Source of the DNA: Nemertoderma westbladi
Taxonomy: Eukaryota > Xenacoelomorpha > Nemertodermatida > Nemertodermatidae
NCBI GenBank assembly: GCA_032718475.1
Contig: JAUCBJ010001454.1
Coordinates: forward strand, 31,193 to 95,192
DNA length: 64,000 nucleotides
Reading direction: 5' to 3'
Part shown: in pieces, positions 10,098-21,105 of the stretch
Layout of the letters: every line of letters starts with the position of its first letter
How positions within the stretch are numbered: position 1 is the first letter of the stretch
Position numbers and translations under genes: made by a program
The notes under the pieces: generated by a model
What the model saw: the letters and a program-made list of their open reading frames with translations, nothing else
What the model was told of the DNA's origin: nothing
Database searches by the model: none

Positions 10098-11075
10098 TCA
10101 TTTCTGATGTCAGTTTTTACGACTGACCAACTCTAGGCTGTCTGTGTCTGTATGTATGTCTGTTTGTCTGTCAGTCTGTCTGTCAAAAAATAAGGTAGCA
10201 TATCATGTAATAAAAACATTCGCTATGGGGTTTTCTAGGTCTCTGATTTCATTTCTGATGTCCTTTTTTACGACTGACCAACTCTAGGCTGACTGTGTCT
10301 GTATGTATGTATGTTTGTCTGTCAGTCTGTTTGTCAAAAAATAAGGAAGCATATTATGTAATAAAAACATTCGCTATGGGGGTTTTCTAGGTCTCTGATT
10401 TCATTTCTGATGTCAGTTTTTACGACTGACCAACTCTAGGCTGTCTGTGTCTGTATGTATGTCTGTTTGTCTATCAGTCTGTCTGTCAAAAACTAAGGAA
10501 GCATATTATGTCACACAGTGTGTCGTGAGTCGAGCCAGGCGTGAAAACTGACATCAGAAATGAAATCAGAGACCTGGAAAACCCCCACTTATTTTTTGAC
10601 AGACAGACTGACAGACAGACAAACAGATATACAGACATACATACAGACACAGACAGCCTAGAGTTGGTCAGTCGTAAAAACTGACATCAGAAATGAAATC
10701 AGAGACCTGGAAAACCCCCATGGCGAATGTTTTCATTACATAATAGGCTTCCGTATTTTTTGACTGACAGACAAACAGACATACAGACATACATACAGAC
10801 ACAGACAGCCTAGAGTTGGTCAGTCGTAAAAACTGACATCAGAAATGAAATCAGAGACCTGGAAAACCCCCATGGCGAATGTTTTCATTACATAATATGC
10901 TTCCGTATTTTTTGACTGACAGACAAACAGACATACATACAGACACAGACAGCCTAGAGTTGGTCAGTCGTAAAAACTGACATCAGAAATGAGATCAGCT
11001 ACCTGGAAAACCCCCATGGCGAATGTTTTTATTACATAATATGCTTCCTTATTTTTTGACAGACAGACTGACAGA
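10098..11075. repeat. Inverted cluster of about 152-bp repeats (three forward, four reverse)
   Basis: Forward copies start at about 10098, 10249 and 10401, each with tcatttctgatgtc, gactgaccaactctaggctg, a (tgtc/tgta)n tract, and cattcgctatgg. From about 10542 the same unit runs in the opposite orientation, with landmarks at about 10548, 10681, 10833 and 10977. The arms are separated by about 31 bp around 10511-10541, so the transcript or single strand could fold into a very long hairpin. No coding capacity. Confidence 0.85.
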
Positions 11076-12084
11076 CATTTTATTACCAGTACCAGCAGGC
11101 CTTTATATTCCATTATACTTACTGCTCTACAGCCCTACCAAAAACCAAAACAACCAATTAAAATTTGAAATTACCACTTAATTTTGTTATGAGGAAGAGT
11201 ACTGAACATGTAATGGGTGTGTCAGCTATCAGACTGACATGTTTAGGTGGCCATAGAGCTCCTAGTACTTCGTGGCATAACACCTAGGCCATAGTACAGT
11301 AGGTGTGACCTAACTGTTATGCCATAGTAGTGAAAGGGTTAAGATGCATATATTTGAATATAAGATTGTACACTGCAGCTACTTGTGTATTATTCACAGA
11401 CTGTATTCCATGGAGTGGCTGAATTGTGCCACTTATTACTTCTTTGTTTTTATTTAAGCGACTTTTTGTTCGACCAAAAACTCACTTAATAAATTGGCTA
11501 ATTTGACTGTAAAATAGTGGGTAATTTTATCAACTAGCTAGTTTTTGATAATTTAATTTGATTATCCCGCTTTAATTCACCAACGCAAATTCTTTCAAGT
11601 TGCCGTAAAAGTTGGGCCCATGTGAAGAATACCTGACTTCCTGCCGTTATATTTCACTTTGCAGTTACCGCCATGTGAAGAATACCAGGTTTTCACCAAA
11701 AACACAAGTTACAGAAGGGCCGAATCTAACCAAAACAATAAACGAATTAGTATATGTACAGGTTATAAGACAGAAATAAGCGCTATAAAACACTTAATAA
11801 AGATAAATTAAAAAACATAAAAAATCTTCATATAAAAATTCCAATAAAAATTCGACCGAAAAGTGAAATCCTGGGCATCTTCACATGGGCGAAAAGTTGA
11901 GCAACTTTTACAGGAACTTTTTTAAGTGTTTACATGGAGCAACTTGATCGGCAACCTGGGTTGCTCTACAAGTTGCCGAGAAAGTTGCTCTAAAAGTTGC
12001 CACGTGTAAACAGGCCTTAAGAAACAGACATTTACCAATTCCCCATAGGAAACGGGTACTCATTCATTTTACCGATTAAATTAT
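11076..12084. other. Non-coding stretch with a gttgc/gcaac-rich repeat
   Basis: No gene. The part at about 11880-12020 alternates short complementary phrases (gcaactt, caagttgcc, ggcaac, gttgctc) and ends with cacgtgtaaacaggcc followed by TTAA at 12016. It looks like one terminus of a DNA transposon or MITE, but a matching opposite end was not found, so no class is assigned. Confidence 0.4.
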
Positions 12085-12327
12085 ATTCACCACTTTTTCA
12101 AAACAACGGTGTATATTAATATAGATTAAAAAAATTAATTAAAATTATTAACTAAAATTATTATTTAATTAATTTTAAAATATTATTATTATATTACTAA
12201 AATTATCAGCCAAAATAAAACTAAAAGGTTGTAGTTTTATTTTGGCTGATGAAGACCGTGCAATGAGGCCGATAATTTCCATTATAATCTATATTAATAT
12301 ACACCGTTGTTTTGGAAAGTGGTGAAT
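12085..12327. repeat. Nested inverted repeat, probable MITE
   Basis: Outer arms of about 43 bp: attcaccactttttcaaaac onward at 12085, and its near-exact reverse complement ending at 12327. An inner inverted repeat (tcagccaaaataaaac / gttttattttggctga, with one mismatch) lies at 12206-12249. The rest is AT. Terminal motif and target duplication are unclear. Confidence 0.7.
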
Positions 12328-13126
12328 CTCTACTATATCTATTATTATCTATTATATATAATGTAATATAATTTATATTATATTATATATTTGAATTTAC
12401 AGGATACAGTAACTGAAGAGTGAACGCCCAGAAAAACGACTGCCTAACATAATTATCGGTCTCAAATGGGTAAATCCCATATCCACCCGACTTTAGCTTA
12501 TTGTTCCTGATGTGTAAATTTTATTGGTTTCATTAGACAAAGGATATCATGACAACCATAAAAGCTCGTTGCGTTAATAATTATTGCCACACAAATATAA
12601 AAAGGTACAAGTCCTGGCAATTAATTGAAAAAGAAAATAACATTTTATTCAAAAATTTAAACATTTCTTCCCTCTGTCAGTTTCAACAGCGCGAAAAAAG
12701 GTTGGACTTTTATGCCCGCTCACACTTTTATTACATTCACATGTGGAACTCCAATCATCGAGCTCTACTTCCAGTTCCAGGTCCGTTACAAACAACTACT
12801 GATACTACACTATACATTCAGTATGGCAGGAAATCCCATTAACATAAAATGTGGACTTTATTATGTATTAAGTGCATTTCATTACTTATTTAATTTAATG
12901 CAAAGTTTAATTTTTTCCCAATGAAATATATCTATATTTATATTTAATTGATATTATATTAAACAATACCTCATCGGAAAGTCGGAAAGAAATGTTTCAA
13001 TTGTTGAATAAAATAACATACTGTACAGTACTCGTAAACTGTATTTAACTTGACTCGCTGCGCTCGACGAATAAACCGAATCGTACTGTTTGCCTATAAA
13101 GTGATAACTTTTTTATCAATTTGATA
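12328..13126. other. Non-coding upstream region of the three-exon gene
   Basis: AT-rich with an open frame at 12549-12842 that has no protein-like features or splice context. It probably contains 5' flanking DNA of the gene starting at 13232; no promoter element is clear. Confidence 0.35.
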
Positions 13127-13200
13127 TAAATAGTTAATTTTTAAGAACATCTTGCGAAATTTATAAATAGTTAATTTTTAAGAACATCTTTCGAAATTTA
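13127..13200. repeat. 37-bp tandem duplication just upstream of the gene start
   Basis: Two adjacent copies (13127-13163, 13164-13200) of taaatagttaatttttaaga followed by acatcttgcgaaattta, differing at one base. The duplication ends 31 bp before the proposed ATG at 13232. Confidence 0.85.
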
Positions 13201-13231
13201 TCAATTTTGATAGTAATTACGAAACCACGTG

Positions 13232-13390
13232 ATGGCTTATATAATTGGACAATCTTCAGCATGCGAAGGAAGCAAGAAAAAAGTAAGAATACAAGAAGAT
13301 GTGGAGATAGCTTCTCCTACAATGACAACTGAAGATTCTGATGAACCTATTGAAGACATTGGTGAAGAGTTACAGAAACTGAGGAATAAG
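13232..13390 (+). CDS. Exon 1 of three: small coiled-coil adaptor-like protein (LURAP1/FAM89-like)
   Basis: ATG at 13232 has G at -3 and +4 and opens a 53-codon exon ending AATAAG|GTAAAT in phase 0. Joined to 17024-17167 and 21106-21312 it gives 169 residues with no frame conflict, which is strong evidence for a real gene. Exon 1 encodes a basic patch (GSKKKVRIQED), an acidic region (TEDSDEPIEDIGEE) and the start of an amphipathic helix ELQKLRNK that continues into exon 2 as IVELKEMDRALIAQFMLL. That helix aligns without gaps to the short leucine-repeat helix (LRKEMVGLRQLD-type) typical of the LURAP1/FAM89 leucine-rich adaptor family, cytoplasmic proteins linked to cytoskeletal signalling. The family name is inference from this short match. 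An upstream non-coding exon, or an acceptor at 13258 (cttcag), cannot be excluded. Confidence 0.6.
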
Positions 13391-13891
13391 GTAAATTATC
13401 CAACCTTCGCTTTTTCTTTAAGTTAACATCTATAGACATTGGAAATATTGTACAACCGTGTGAGCAATCTTATCTGATACAATCTGATCAATTAAACATA
13501 GTTTTCTAAAATAATTTTGGTATCGGTAACAACTCTATACGGTAGTTCAAAGTAGCCCTTTGAGATTGGTCGAAGAATGAAATGTATAAAATATTGAGAA
13601 TATTTGATTATTTGAATATTACATGCGAACACCCTGTACCAACAGTATCTTTCGCTCAAATATTTCAATTTCTGAGCTTATGTCTACAACTGCAGTTAAA
13701 TCCACATTGCTGACATGGACATACAGTAACATTTAATTATTGAACATTTAGATTTATTTATGAACTGTCAAACAAACATTCCGATACCGTCGGTAGTTCA
13801 CCGCTTTGCTAACTGTACTACCATCTGAGCTGGAGAATGTATCAACCCGGACATTTTTATTTGTATTACTATTTACCCCTAAGGGAGGAGT

Positions 13892-13915
13892 GGGGGGGGG
13901 GGGGGGGGGGGGGGG
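13892..13915. repeat. Poly-G homopolymer
   Basis: A run of about 24 G after aggagt. Its length is likely unreliable in the assembly. Similar G or C runs occur at about 2001, 18211, 61379 and 62581. Confidence 0.9.
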
Positions 13916-14439
13916 GATTCACGGCTTTTAGGCATGTGTTCAAAAAAATTTCTCAGAGAATTAACAGGTAGATTTTGCAATGGAGATAATGAATGCTTCA
14001 ATTGTCCCCAAAAAAAAACGCAAGCAAAAAGTCGGCAGATGCCAGAGGCGGCCCGAAGATTCCTCCTCCGACAGCTGCTTCCTGAAGGTAGGGTTGGACG
14101 CTATTATCGACCCCAGTGGATGAAAGGCTGAGTGAACCCTGTTGTTGCAGGCCCAGCGCTGAACCAATTGACTTACATCCCTTTTTATTGTTAGTTATAC
14201 ACACACCGCATGTCGTTGCCACCCCCCGCCAAACACCAACAAGAACATACAGTATTTACAATGTATACAATATTTTGCACAGCAAATAAATTATCGAATT
14301 ATAATTTGAATAAAAAACAAACATAAACCGAAGGATACTACAGTAGTTAGTAAAAACAATAAAAAAACAATGCCCATCATATCAGTTTAACAGATGTCTA
14401 AACATTTGATGTCCCTCTATTTCTTTCTTTTTAATCCGT

Positions 14440-14705
14440 CCATAGTGAAACGTGGCAGCCAAGTACTGGACCAGTAGCTGTCTCATTCCAAGGCGGCTAA
14501 TCCATCTGCAGTCGCTCCAGTCTCCCGCATGCGGGCGAAAAATTTCCTTAATTGTAATTTCTTTAAGCTGGATCTTGGCATACATGTACTGTACAGCATG
14601 TTGCGTCTTTGAGAAGAAGGTGATCGGTCTGCAATTCTCCAGTCTAATGCTAGAGGGTGAAATGTCAGCAAGTGAAAACCTTCAACCGTTTCCTTGATTT
14701 TAATC
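14440..14705 (+). repeat. Decayed solitary monomers of the Helitron core repeat
   Basis: The stretch with tttaagctggatcttggcat, then tctccagtctaatgctagag and ggtgaaatgtcagcaagtga, follows the same order of landmarks as the Helitron monomer (tttaagctgaaacttggcag, cagtctaccgctagagggtg, aaatgtctg, atccg). It is about 9 kb outside the array and clearly older. It represents one complete and one partial monomer. Confidence 0.6.
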
Positions 14706-15892
14706 CGTTTAACCCTCCCTATCCATACCGGGGGAGGACTTTTGGAGACGCACTTTAATTGATTGCTTGGTTCAAAGCCAAACCACATTTATTGCAAGTG
14801 AAATTCCGTTACTTTTCCTAAAATTTATTATTCTTTATCTTAAAACAAAAATTAATTTTCATATTATTATTTATGACCATGAAAATGACACGTAAACTGA
14901 CCTGTCTCTGAAACTGTCATATTATTGGCTGAACTATTGTAGGAGGGAAATTTAAATATAAAAGAAATTTAAATGGATGTTGTTCAATTTAAATATAATT
15001 ATAGTATAGAAATATTATATTTGAGCATTAGTGTGTGGCATATTTGAAAAGAGGAATAAATTTTGTATCTAAAACTTTTAACTTTAAAGTAATATCATCA
15101 CACCACACAAAGTTATATGCTTCCAAACTTTACGTCCCCAAAACTTTCTACAGGGCAGCGCACGTACATTCCAGACCTCAGACGAGTTTTTGTGTGTTCT
15201 CAAATCTACTGCAGTTACCCAGTCTCTAGGTGATAACGTGTTTAACGGAAATCTGATTATATTTTGTTTATGATTCTTTCGAGTTGACACTCAACTTAAT
15301 TTTATGTCATATGTTGCGCGAAGGCTCCATTTCGTGTAAGTAAATAATATTTGAAGTGCAATGAATCCTATGATACCAAAAGAAACTGAAAGGTAATGAT
15401 AAGGAAACGATGTTTTAGTTTATAATAATTCCTTTTAGGTGAATCAAACAGATAAGGCACAAAGACGCCGCATTTAGCGGTAGATAGTAAAATATAATTG
15501 GCAATCACTGCTGATATCTATAAAGTCATGTCTTTCAGAGGAAGTAGTTGTTGGCGACCAAGCGGGTGATCCATCACAGAATACCAAGTTGAAGTTGTCG
15601 GGCTGACGTGACCAGGAACAATAATTTATTAGGAGGCCCATTACTGTCGGCGGTCATGACTGTATTTAATTCTAGTGTCTTAATGCAGTAACACGGATAT
15701 TCTCACATCCCCACATCCCCATATGAAGACGGGAATGATTACATACAAAACATTCCCAGAATCAATTTCTAAGATTTATCCGCTAAAATGTCGACATTTG
15801 ATGCCGATTTTAAACGTTTAGGAAAATTAATGGTGACTCGAGTATAATGGAATATAAACTTCGAGGCATTAAATGTGCTACAGTACTAACCC

Positions 15893-16290
15893 AATATCGA
15901 ATATGTTCTTTAATCGAGTTGTAAATATCTGGAATGACCTCACCGATGATATTGTTACCAGTATTTCTGTGGAGCAATTCAAACTAAAACTTATTGAATG
16001 CGATCTCACTAAATACTGTAATTTTGATAGGAATTTGTAACTTGTTTCGTTGTAAATTTTTATTTCATTTAAATACCTTGTGCAATGTGTTGCATATTTT
16101 ATATTAATTGATATTTAATTAAGCTAGAGTATCAGTCGCCTCGTTTACCGTGTTAACCTTTTTACTTTTGTTCTGGTCGGTACATTGTGCCTTTTATTGT
16201 GATTTTTAATGTTGTCTGTGCGCTACTCTAACTGGAGTTATCTCCGAATAATATATCTTATCTTATCTTATCTTATCGACTCCAACGGTA
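15893..16290 (+). mobile_element. LINE 3' end remnant with (TATCT)n tail
   Basis: From about 15895 an open frame reads NMFFNRVVNIWNDLTDDIV and then SISVEQFKLKLIECD, matching the FxxRVVxxWNxLPxxIV...FKxxLxxxD signature at the C-terminus of CR1-like non-LTR retrotransposon polyproteins. The frame ends at TAA 16038-16040. After about 215 bp the copy ends in a short (tatct)n microsatellite (about 16255-16277), a usual LINE tail. The 5' part is missing, as expected of a truncated insertion. It lies in intron 1. Confidence 0.65.
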
Positions 16291-16352
16291 GGTTTAATTC
16301 AAATTTTTCGGATATCAATTGTCCTCAGTCATACCAAAAAATCGAACAAGTT

Positions 16353-16596
16353 GAATAAACGTCGACATATGATATTCCAATTCAGTTTCGGATATCGAAA
16401 TCAAAGCTAGACTATCAAATAGTTTGTTATTCATATGACAAAGTTTAGTTTGTTTCAAATAACTATGGGAATAGAATAAACGTCGACATATGATATTCCA
16501 ATTCAGTTTCGGATATCGAAATCAAAGCTAGACTATCAAATAGTTTGTTATTCATATGACAAAGTTTAGTTTGTTTCAAATAACTATGGGAATAGA
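16353..16596. repeat. 121-bp tandem duplication
   Basis: Two virtually identical copies starting gaataaacgtcgacatatga at 16353 and 16474. Near-identity implies a recent event inside the intron. Confidence 0.9.
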
Positions 16597-16624
16597 AGCC
16601 CTGCAGACCCAGTGTTTAACTGGA

Positions 16625-16740
16625 TTATTATAGGCAGGGGTGTAACTCAATTCGGTTGAACGCCAGGTCTGCAATCAACTGTTTGTAGGTTCGAGCCCCG
16701 ACAAAGTCCACTCAGTCTTTCATTCCATGTGTAATCCTGA
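16625..16740 (+). mobile_element. tRNA-derived SINE head
   Basis: It contains an A-box-like tgtaactcaattcggttg (16641) and a B-box ggttcgagccc (16688-16698), spaced as in tRNA genes and SINEs. The acceptor stem does not pair cleanly and non-tRNA sequence follows, so a SINE is favoured over a functional tRNA gene. Confidence 0.55.
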
Positions 16741-17023
16741 TATACTGCACGTGTGTGAAGGCCTTATATATATCTCTTACCGGTTAGATTTATTACGCCA
16801 TACTGACTTACGATTATTATACAGATTACTCTTTCCATGGGGTCAAAAAATGAGGACTAAGGAATAAATTACTGGGAGCGAAATTTGTGATAGAAGCAAC
16901 GCCCATCCCTACCAACCTCCCACGGGTAGCAGCTATCCAAAGAGGAGCTTTCGGGTCGCCTCCGGCTTCGACCGACTGTTTGCTTTGCTTGAATTATTAT
17001 AGAGCCTTGATGTTGTGATTTAG

Positions 17024-17167
17024 ATTGTGGAACTAAAAGAAATGGATCGTGCACTTATTGCTCAATTTATGTTACTTCGAGCTCAACTTCATTCGTGGCG
17101 AAATAACTCAAACAGCACAGATAGCGACTCATCGAAACAGATAATTCGGAGTTTCAGTGTTACTCTG
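17024..17167 (+). CDS. Exon 2 of the LURAP1/FAM89-like gene
   Basis: A 48-codon exon between acceptor gatttag (AG 17022-17023) and a consensus donor CTG|GTAAGT (GT at 17168), phase 0 at both ends. It encodes IVELKEMDRALIAQFMLLRA, the centre of the leucine-repeat helix, followed by QLHSWRNN, a Ser/Asn/Asp linker (NSTDSDSSKQ) and IIRSFSVTL. Both splice sites and the phase agree with exons 1 and 3. Confidence 0.6.
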
Positions 17168-18204
17168 GTAAGTTGCCTTGGTGACACCTGTCGTTCAGTG
17201 AAATATTGTTGTTGTCTGTTTTCCGTTCGCTTAGATTAATGACTATTTCTAAAGAAAGTAACACTTTATTCAACGACTTTATAATTCACATTATCGAGGA
17301 ATGTTAAAGAATATTGTTTTCGATGACGAAGGTCGACGAAAAAATTATTCAAATACCGGTAGTATTTAGAGGAAATTAATGCGGATTATAAGGAGGACAA
17401 AAAGGAATGTTCTTTGATAAAAAAATGTATCGAAATTAGCACTTTTTGGCACTAATTTTAATTGCCCGAAATTTAATTACTTTGTCTGAGTGCGTTGAGT
17501 TTTGCACGAGTTAGCAGATTTCTAGAATGCCATCGCTTTTCTAAAATGTCATCGAGTGCAAAACTCAATACACGAGGGCATAGTTCGTATCTGAATGAAT
17601 TTCGGTTAAATATAAGTTCTTTAGGAGGAGTTCTTTAGAAGGAGTTCTTTCCGATTTTTATAATCGGAGACACTATTTTATTTGAAAAATTAAATAATTT
17701 ACCGGTATTGATTGATGCGTAATATTAACTGCAGTATGCCTAGGCCTACGGCAGTACCAATAAAGGAAACAGCTGTAATTATTGTGAATACAATAGTATT
17801 TTTTTGAATTATCATTAAAATAGTGTATTATGTAATTTTATATGGGCATACTAGAGAAAAAGTTTCAATATTTTTTAAATTTTCGGTCAAATCACTCTCG
17901 AACTTTTGACTCCAGATCAAATTGATTTTTTTTGCCAATTTTTGCCAAAGTTCGCGTGCTGCGTCACGCCCCACGAACGTGTATTAGTGTACATAATACA
18001 ACCTGTAGGGTGGGCCAAATGCTAACCCAATTATTGTGTCGTTAGATAAGGAAGGAGAGAATATCCGATAACTTAGCAAACATTAGTTACATATAACCAT
18101 CATCCCCTGCCTCCTAATATTAATAGTTGCAGGGATTGAATTAAGTTCAACGACGTCGTTTGTGGCGTATTCATAATTATAACAGATAGATGTAATTCCC
18201 TATT

Positions 18205-19010
18205 ATACCCGGGGGGGGGGGGGGGTTGTTATAACTCTGAAACAAACGCAGCCTAATAGTGAAAACGCTTTTCAAAAATATTGAGAAGTTTTCGAGTTAT
18301 AGCATCATTTTTTAACCCTACTTTTGGCACTTTTTTTGAGACGTTTTTGAAAAGTTCATGAAATATGATTTGAAACATCTTTGTTTTTGATTTACACCGG
18401 TTTTTTGGTGTTTGCAATTAGATGGAATTCATATAAATTCTTTAGAAATTTCAAACATGTTTTTTTCAGCGGGTGCCAAATTTTGAAATATGTCAATTTT
18501 GTAAATTGATTGTTTGAACCTGTTTTTTGTACAATAGGAGTTTTTGGGATTCAAGTTTCGATGGAATATATATGAGTTCCACCAGGCGTATCAAAATTGT
18601 ATTTTTCGGTGGTGTGCAAAATTTGGTGCCAACACGAAACTTTGAAAATCGTTTCAATAGTTCATTCAATTGCTTGTGACAACTTATTTCTCGCGTTTTA
18701 GAGGTTTATGGCAGTTCTGAATTTAATGGAATAAATAATTATCTATCAAGACATCTCAAACTTCTATTTTTTGGAAGTGGATGCAAAATTTGTTGCTAGC
18801 ACCAAATTTTGAAAACCATCAAATATATCAATTGATTGTGTCACCTTGTGTCTTGCGTTATACGGGTTTATGAGGGTTCTAAATTTAATGGAATAAGTAA
18901 AAATTGCGTAAGAGTTTTCGACCTTGTATTTTTCCCCGGTGGGTGAAAATTGTTGTGCCATTATTAATTAAAATATATTGGTTGGTTTTTTTTCATTTTT
19001 TGCCTACGTA
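18205..19010 (+). repeat. Dispersed 0.8 kb repeat, copy 1, beginning at a G run
   Basis: Following a run of about 14 G (about 18211) come gttataactctgaaacaaac, tagtgaaaacgcttttcaaa, ttttttaaccctacttttgg and several internal repeats of the phrase atttggtgccaacacgaaa..ttttgaaaat. The same order appears at 61379-62190. Both copies begin at a G/C homopolymer on the same side. No coding capacity; class unknown. Confidence 0.75.
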
Positions 19011-19190
19011 AACGACTAAAACAGCAATTTATTGTGATCAGATCATTTTTAAATATTTTCCAATGGATTTTGCACCCCAGAAAAACTGTATTGAAAAACA
19101 ACTAGCCGAAAATTCAAACTTCCAAATTTTATGAAAATTGTTCACTGCTTGTAATTTTGACAGTGCTGCCATAGCTTAGCCTAGCCACAT

Positions 19191-19466
19191 TTAGTTTCAC
19201 CATATGCGCATTTCACCCTCCCAGGCGTCCTCAGCGGTTTAATTAATGAAAACATTAAAATGTACAGCTCAATTTAAAAAGAGTTAATACAATTTAATTT
19301 ACATAATAATATCAAGCGGCAATCAATATAAATTATTCAGGGTTAAATTTAGTTAACGGTAAGTCATATAGAAGTAAAATTAATTAATTTTAATTAATAA
19401 GAAGTTTTAATTAATTAAACCGCTGAGGACGCAAGGGAGGGTGAAATGCGCATGCTGTGAAACCAA
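19191..19466. repeat. Inverted-repeat element (MITE-like) with GCATTTCACCCTCCCAGGCG arms
   Basis: The left arm (ttagtttcaccatatgcgca, then tttcaccctcccaggcgtcc, tcagcggttt) is mirrored from about 19412 to 19466. One arm motif (catttcacc..cgggcgtcttcagcggtgtta) recurs as a single arm at about 49340, 49720 and 54620. Confidence 0.7.
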
Positions 19467-19566
19467 AATTTTTATATATCCACGTGGTGAAAGCCCTTAA
19501 TTACAATAATCTATCTGTTATTAATATTATTAGTGGCAGTCGGATCCAATATGGTTGGTGCGCGAA

Positions 19567-20270
19567 ATAATTGTTGGGCTAGAAACAATTGAATAAGGGG
19601 TAAGAAGATGCCCTGGATCGAGTGGCGGGGTGTGCTTTTTGCAAAAACAAGAGGAAACGGTCGAAATGGCGGGTTTAATTAAGCGTGGGAATCCAATTTA
19701 GAAAATCGGCTGTGATTGGCTACTACATATTTGACGTCATTACGCAGTGATCTGATAATTTTTTATCTTGGTTTCTATGGAGAGATATTTTCGATGGTTT
19801 CAAATACACATTTAATCTCAATCATTTCACACGTGGCTTATATTAATTGAAAGCGGAGAGTCTTGCTCGTCTTTTGACACTATAATTAATTAAATTCATA
19901 AAGGGGAAGACTGATAAAATGCTGTTTACAATTACAAACTCGGCCGATTGCCTGACCGGTATGTAAGCACTCAGCCTATTACAGTATCTGACTATTGCAG
20001 ATTTACTTCATTAATTAGGCTTTACCGGTGACCGGTACGCATTTTTAATATTCAAGTAGCCCACTGCCAATTAGCCTACTGCCAGATCACTGCGTAATGA
20101 CGTCACTTACGTAGCAGCCAATCACAGCCGATTTTCAAAATTGGCCTGCAGCTCTTACTTAAACTAGCCATTTCGACCGTTTCTACGTGTATTTACCAAA
20201 AACACACCCCGCCACTCGATTCAGGGCACCTTTTTACCCCTAATTCAATTGTGTCTAGCCGAACAATTTT
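19567..20270. repeat. Inverted-repeat element with arms of about 200 bp
   Basis: Left arm 19567-19765 and right arm about 20062-20270 are reverse complements with substitutions. Paired landmarks include caattgaataaggggtaa / ttacccctaattcaattg, cgagtggcggggtgt / acaccccgccactcg, and cgtcattacgcagtgatct / agatcactgcgtaatgacg. No transposase is seen. Target duplication could not be set with confidence. Confidence 0.75.
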
Positions 20271-20371
20271 TTCCAGCATCAACCTATTAGAAGCCAGATT
20301 ACTGAACCTGGTTGAGCCAATCAGACTTCAGCAACGTGATTTTGCGATATTGCGGATTTACAGTATAGGCA

Positions 20372-20705
20372 AGGCATACCGGATTACGGTATAGGCATAC
20401 CAGCTTACGGTATAGGCATACCAGCTTACGGTATAGGCATACCAGCTTACGGTATAGGCATACCAGCTTACGGTATAGGCATACCAGCTTACGGTATTTG
20501 CATACCAGCTTACGGTATAGGCATACCAGCTTACGGTATAGGCATACCAGCTTACGGTATAGGCATACCAGCTTACGGTATAGGCATACCAGCTTACGGT
20601 ATAGGCATACCAGCTTACGGTATTTGCATACCAGCTTACGGTATAGGCATACCAGCTTACGGTATAGGCATACCAGCTTACGGTATAGGCATACGGTATA
20701 GGTAT
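20372..20705. repeat. 21-bp minisatellite, about 15 copies
   Basis: Tandem copies of cttacggtataggcataccag. Because 21 is divisible by three, each strand shows a repeated-heptapeptide frame (YRKLVCL on the minus strand), which is a by-product. Two copies have tttgcata in place of taggcata, at 20497 and 20623, exactly 126 bp (six units) apart, so a six-unit block was duplicated. Confidence 0.95.
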
Positions 20706-20995
20706 TGTATTTTTTGTCCCACCAGAAAAGCACTAACATCAATTGTTGCGTTACCATGAATGATTTTTAACAAGTTGTATCGCGATCAGCGACCTTGGAA
20801 GCCAGTATAGCTTCAGAATTACCAAACCAAAGGCAAAATTTAACAGTTTGTAATTTTCTGCTACTTCTACTTTTTGTTCTGGAGCCCCAGCATTGCACCA
20901 AAAGTACCAAAAATAATTATAACTACTGTAGTTTCATAGTGATCAGCGACCTCGAAAACCCTTATACTGTACCATCAAAGTTATAATTTTTGAGC

Positions 20996-21058
20996 CTTTA
21001 TTGTCCGCAATAGCGGACAATAAAGTCTTTATCGTCCGCACTTTTGCGGACAATAAAG
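20996..21058. repeat. Two adjacent small hairpins upstream of exon 3
   Basis: ctttattgtccgc / gcggacaataaag (20996-21008 / 21013-21025) is a perfect 13-bp stem with a 4-base loop. A second near-identical stem (21027-21040 / 21045-21058) follows one base later. They lie 48 bp before the exon 3 acceptor. Confidence 0.85.
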
Positions 21059-21105
21059 GGTATCGTTTAAAGAAAAAAATTCCTTTTCATATTCGATTTA
21101 TTTAG

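Larger units (their letters stand above)
13391..17023 (+). other. Intron 1 of the three-exon gene, rich in repeats
   Basis: GT at 13391 and AG at 17022-17023. It contains a G homopolymer (about 13892-13915), a decayed relative of the Helitron 146-bp monomer (about 14440-14705), a LINE 3' end, a 121-bp tandem duplication and a tRNA-like SINE head. No extra exon with matching phase was found. Confidence 0.55.
17168..21105 (+). other. Intron 2 of the three-exon gene
   Basis: GT at 17168, AG at 21104-21105. It contains a dispersed 0.8 kb repeat at 18.2 kb, two inverted-repeat elements, a 21-bp minisatellite and a pair of small hairpins. A short inverted repeat (gagttttgca / tgcaaaactc) lies near 17496-17560. 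No further exon is supported. Confidence 0.5.

Noticed and set aside
11880-12019. A piggyBac element ending at TTAA (12016)
   Set aside because: Only one putative end is seen; no second terminus, no matching inverted repeat, and TTAA is common in AT-rich DNA.
16641-16710. A functional tRNA gene
   Set aside because: A- and B-box-like sequences are present, but acceptor and anticodon stems do not pair properly and SINE-like sequence follows.
20299-20757. A 152-codon frame with 15 YRKLVCL heptads as a repeat protein
   Set aside because: It is a translation of a 21-bp minisatellite inside an intron; the other strand is open as well (HTSLRYR repeats).
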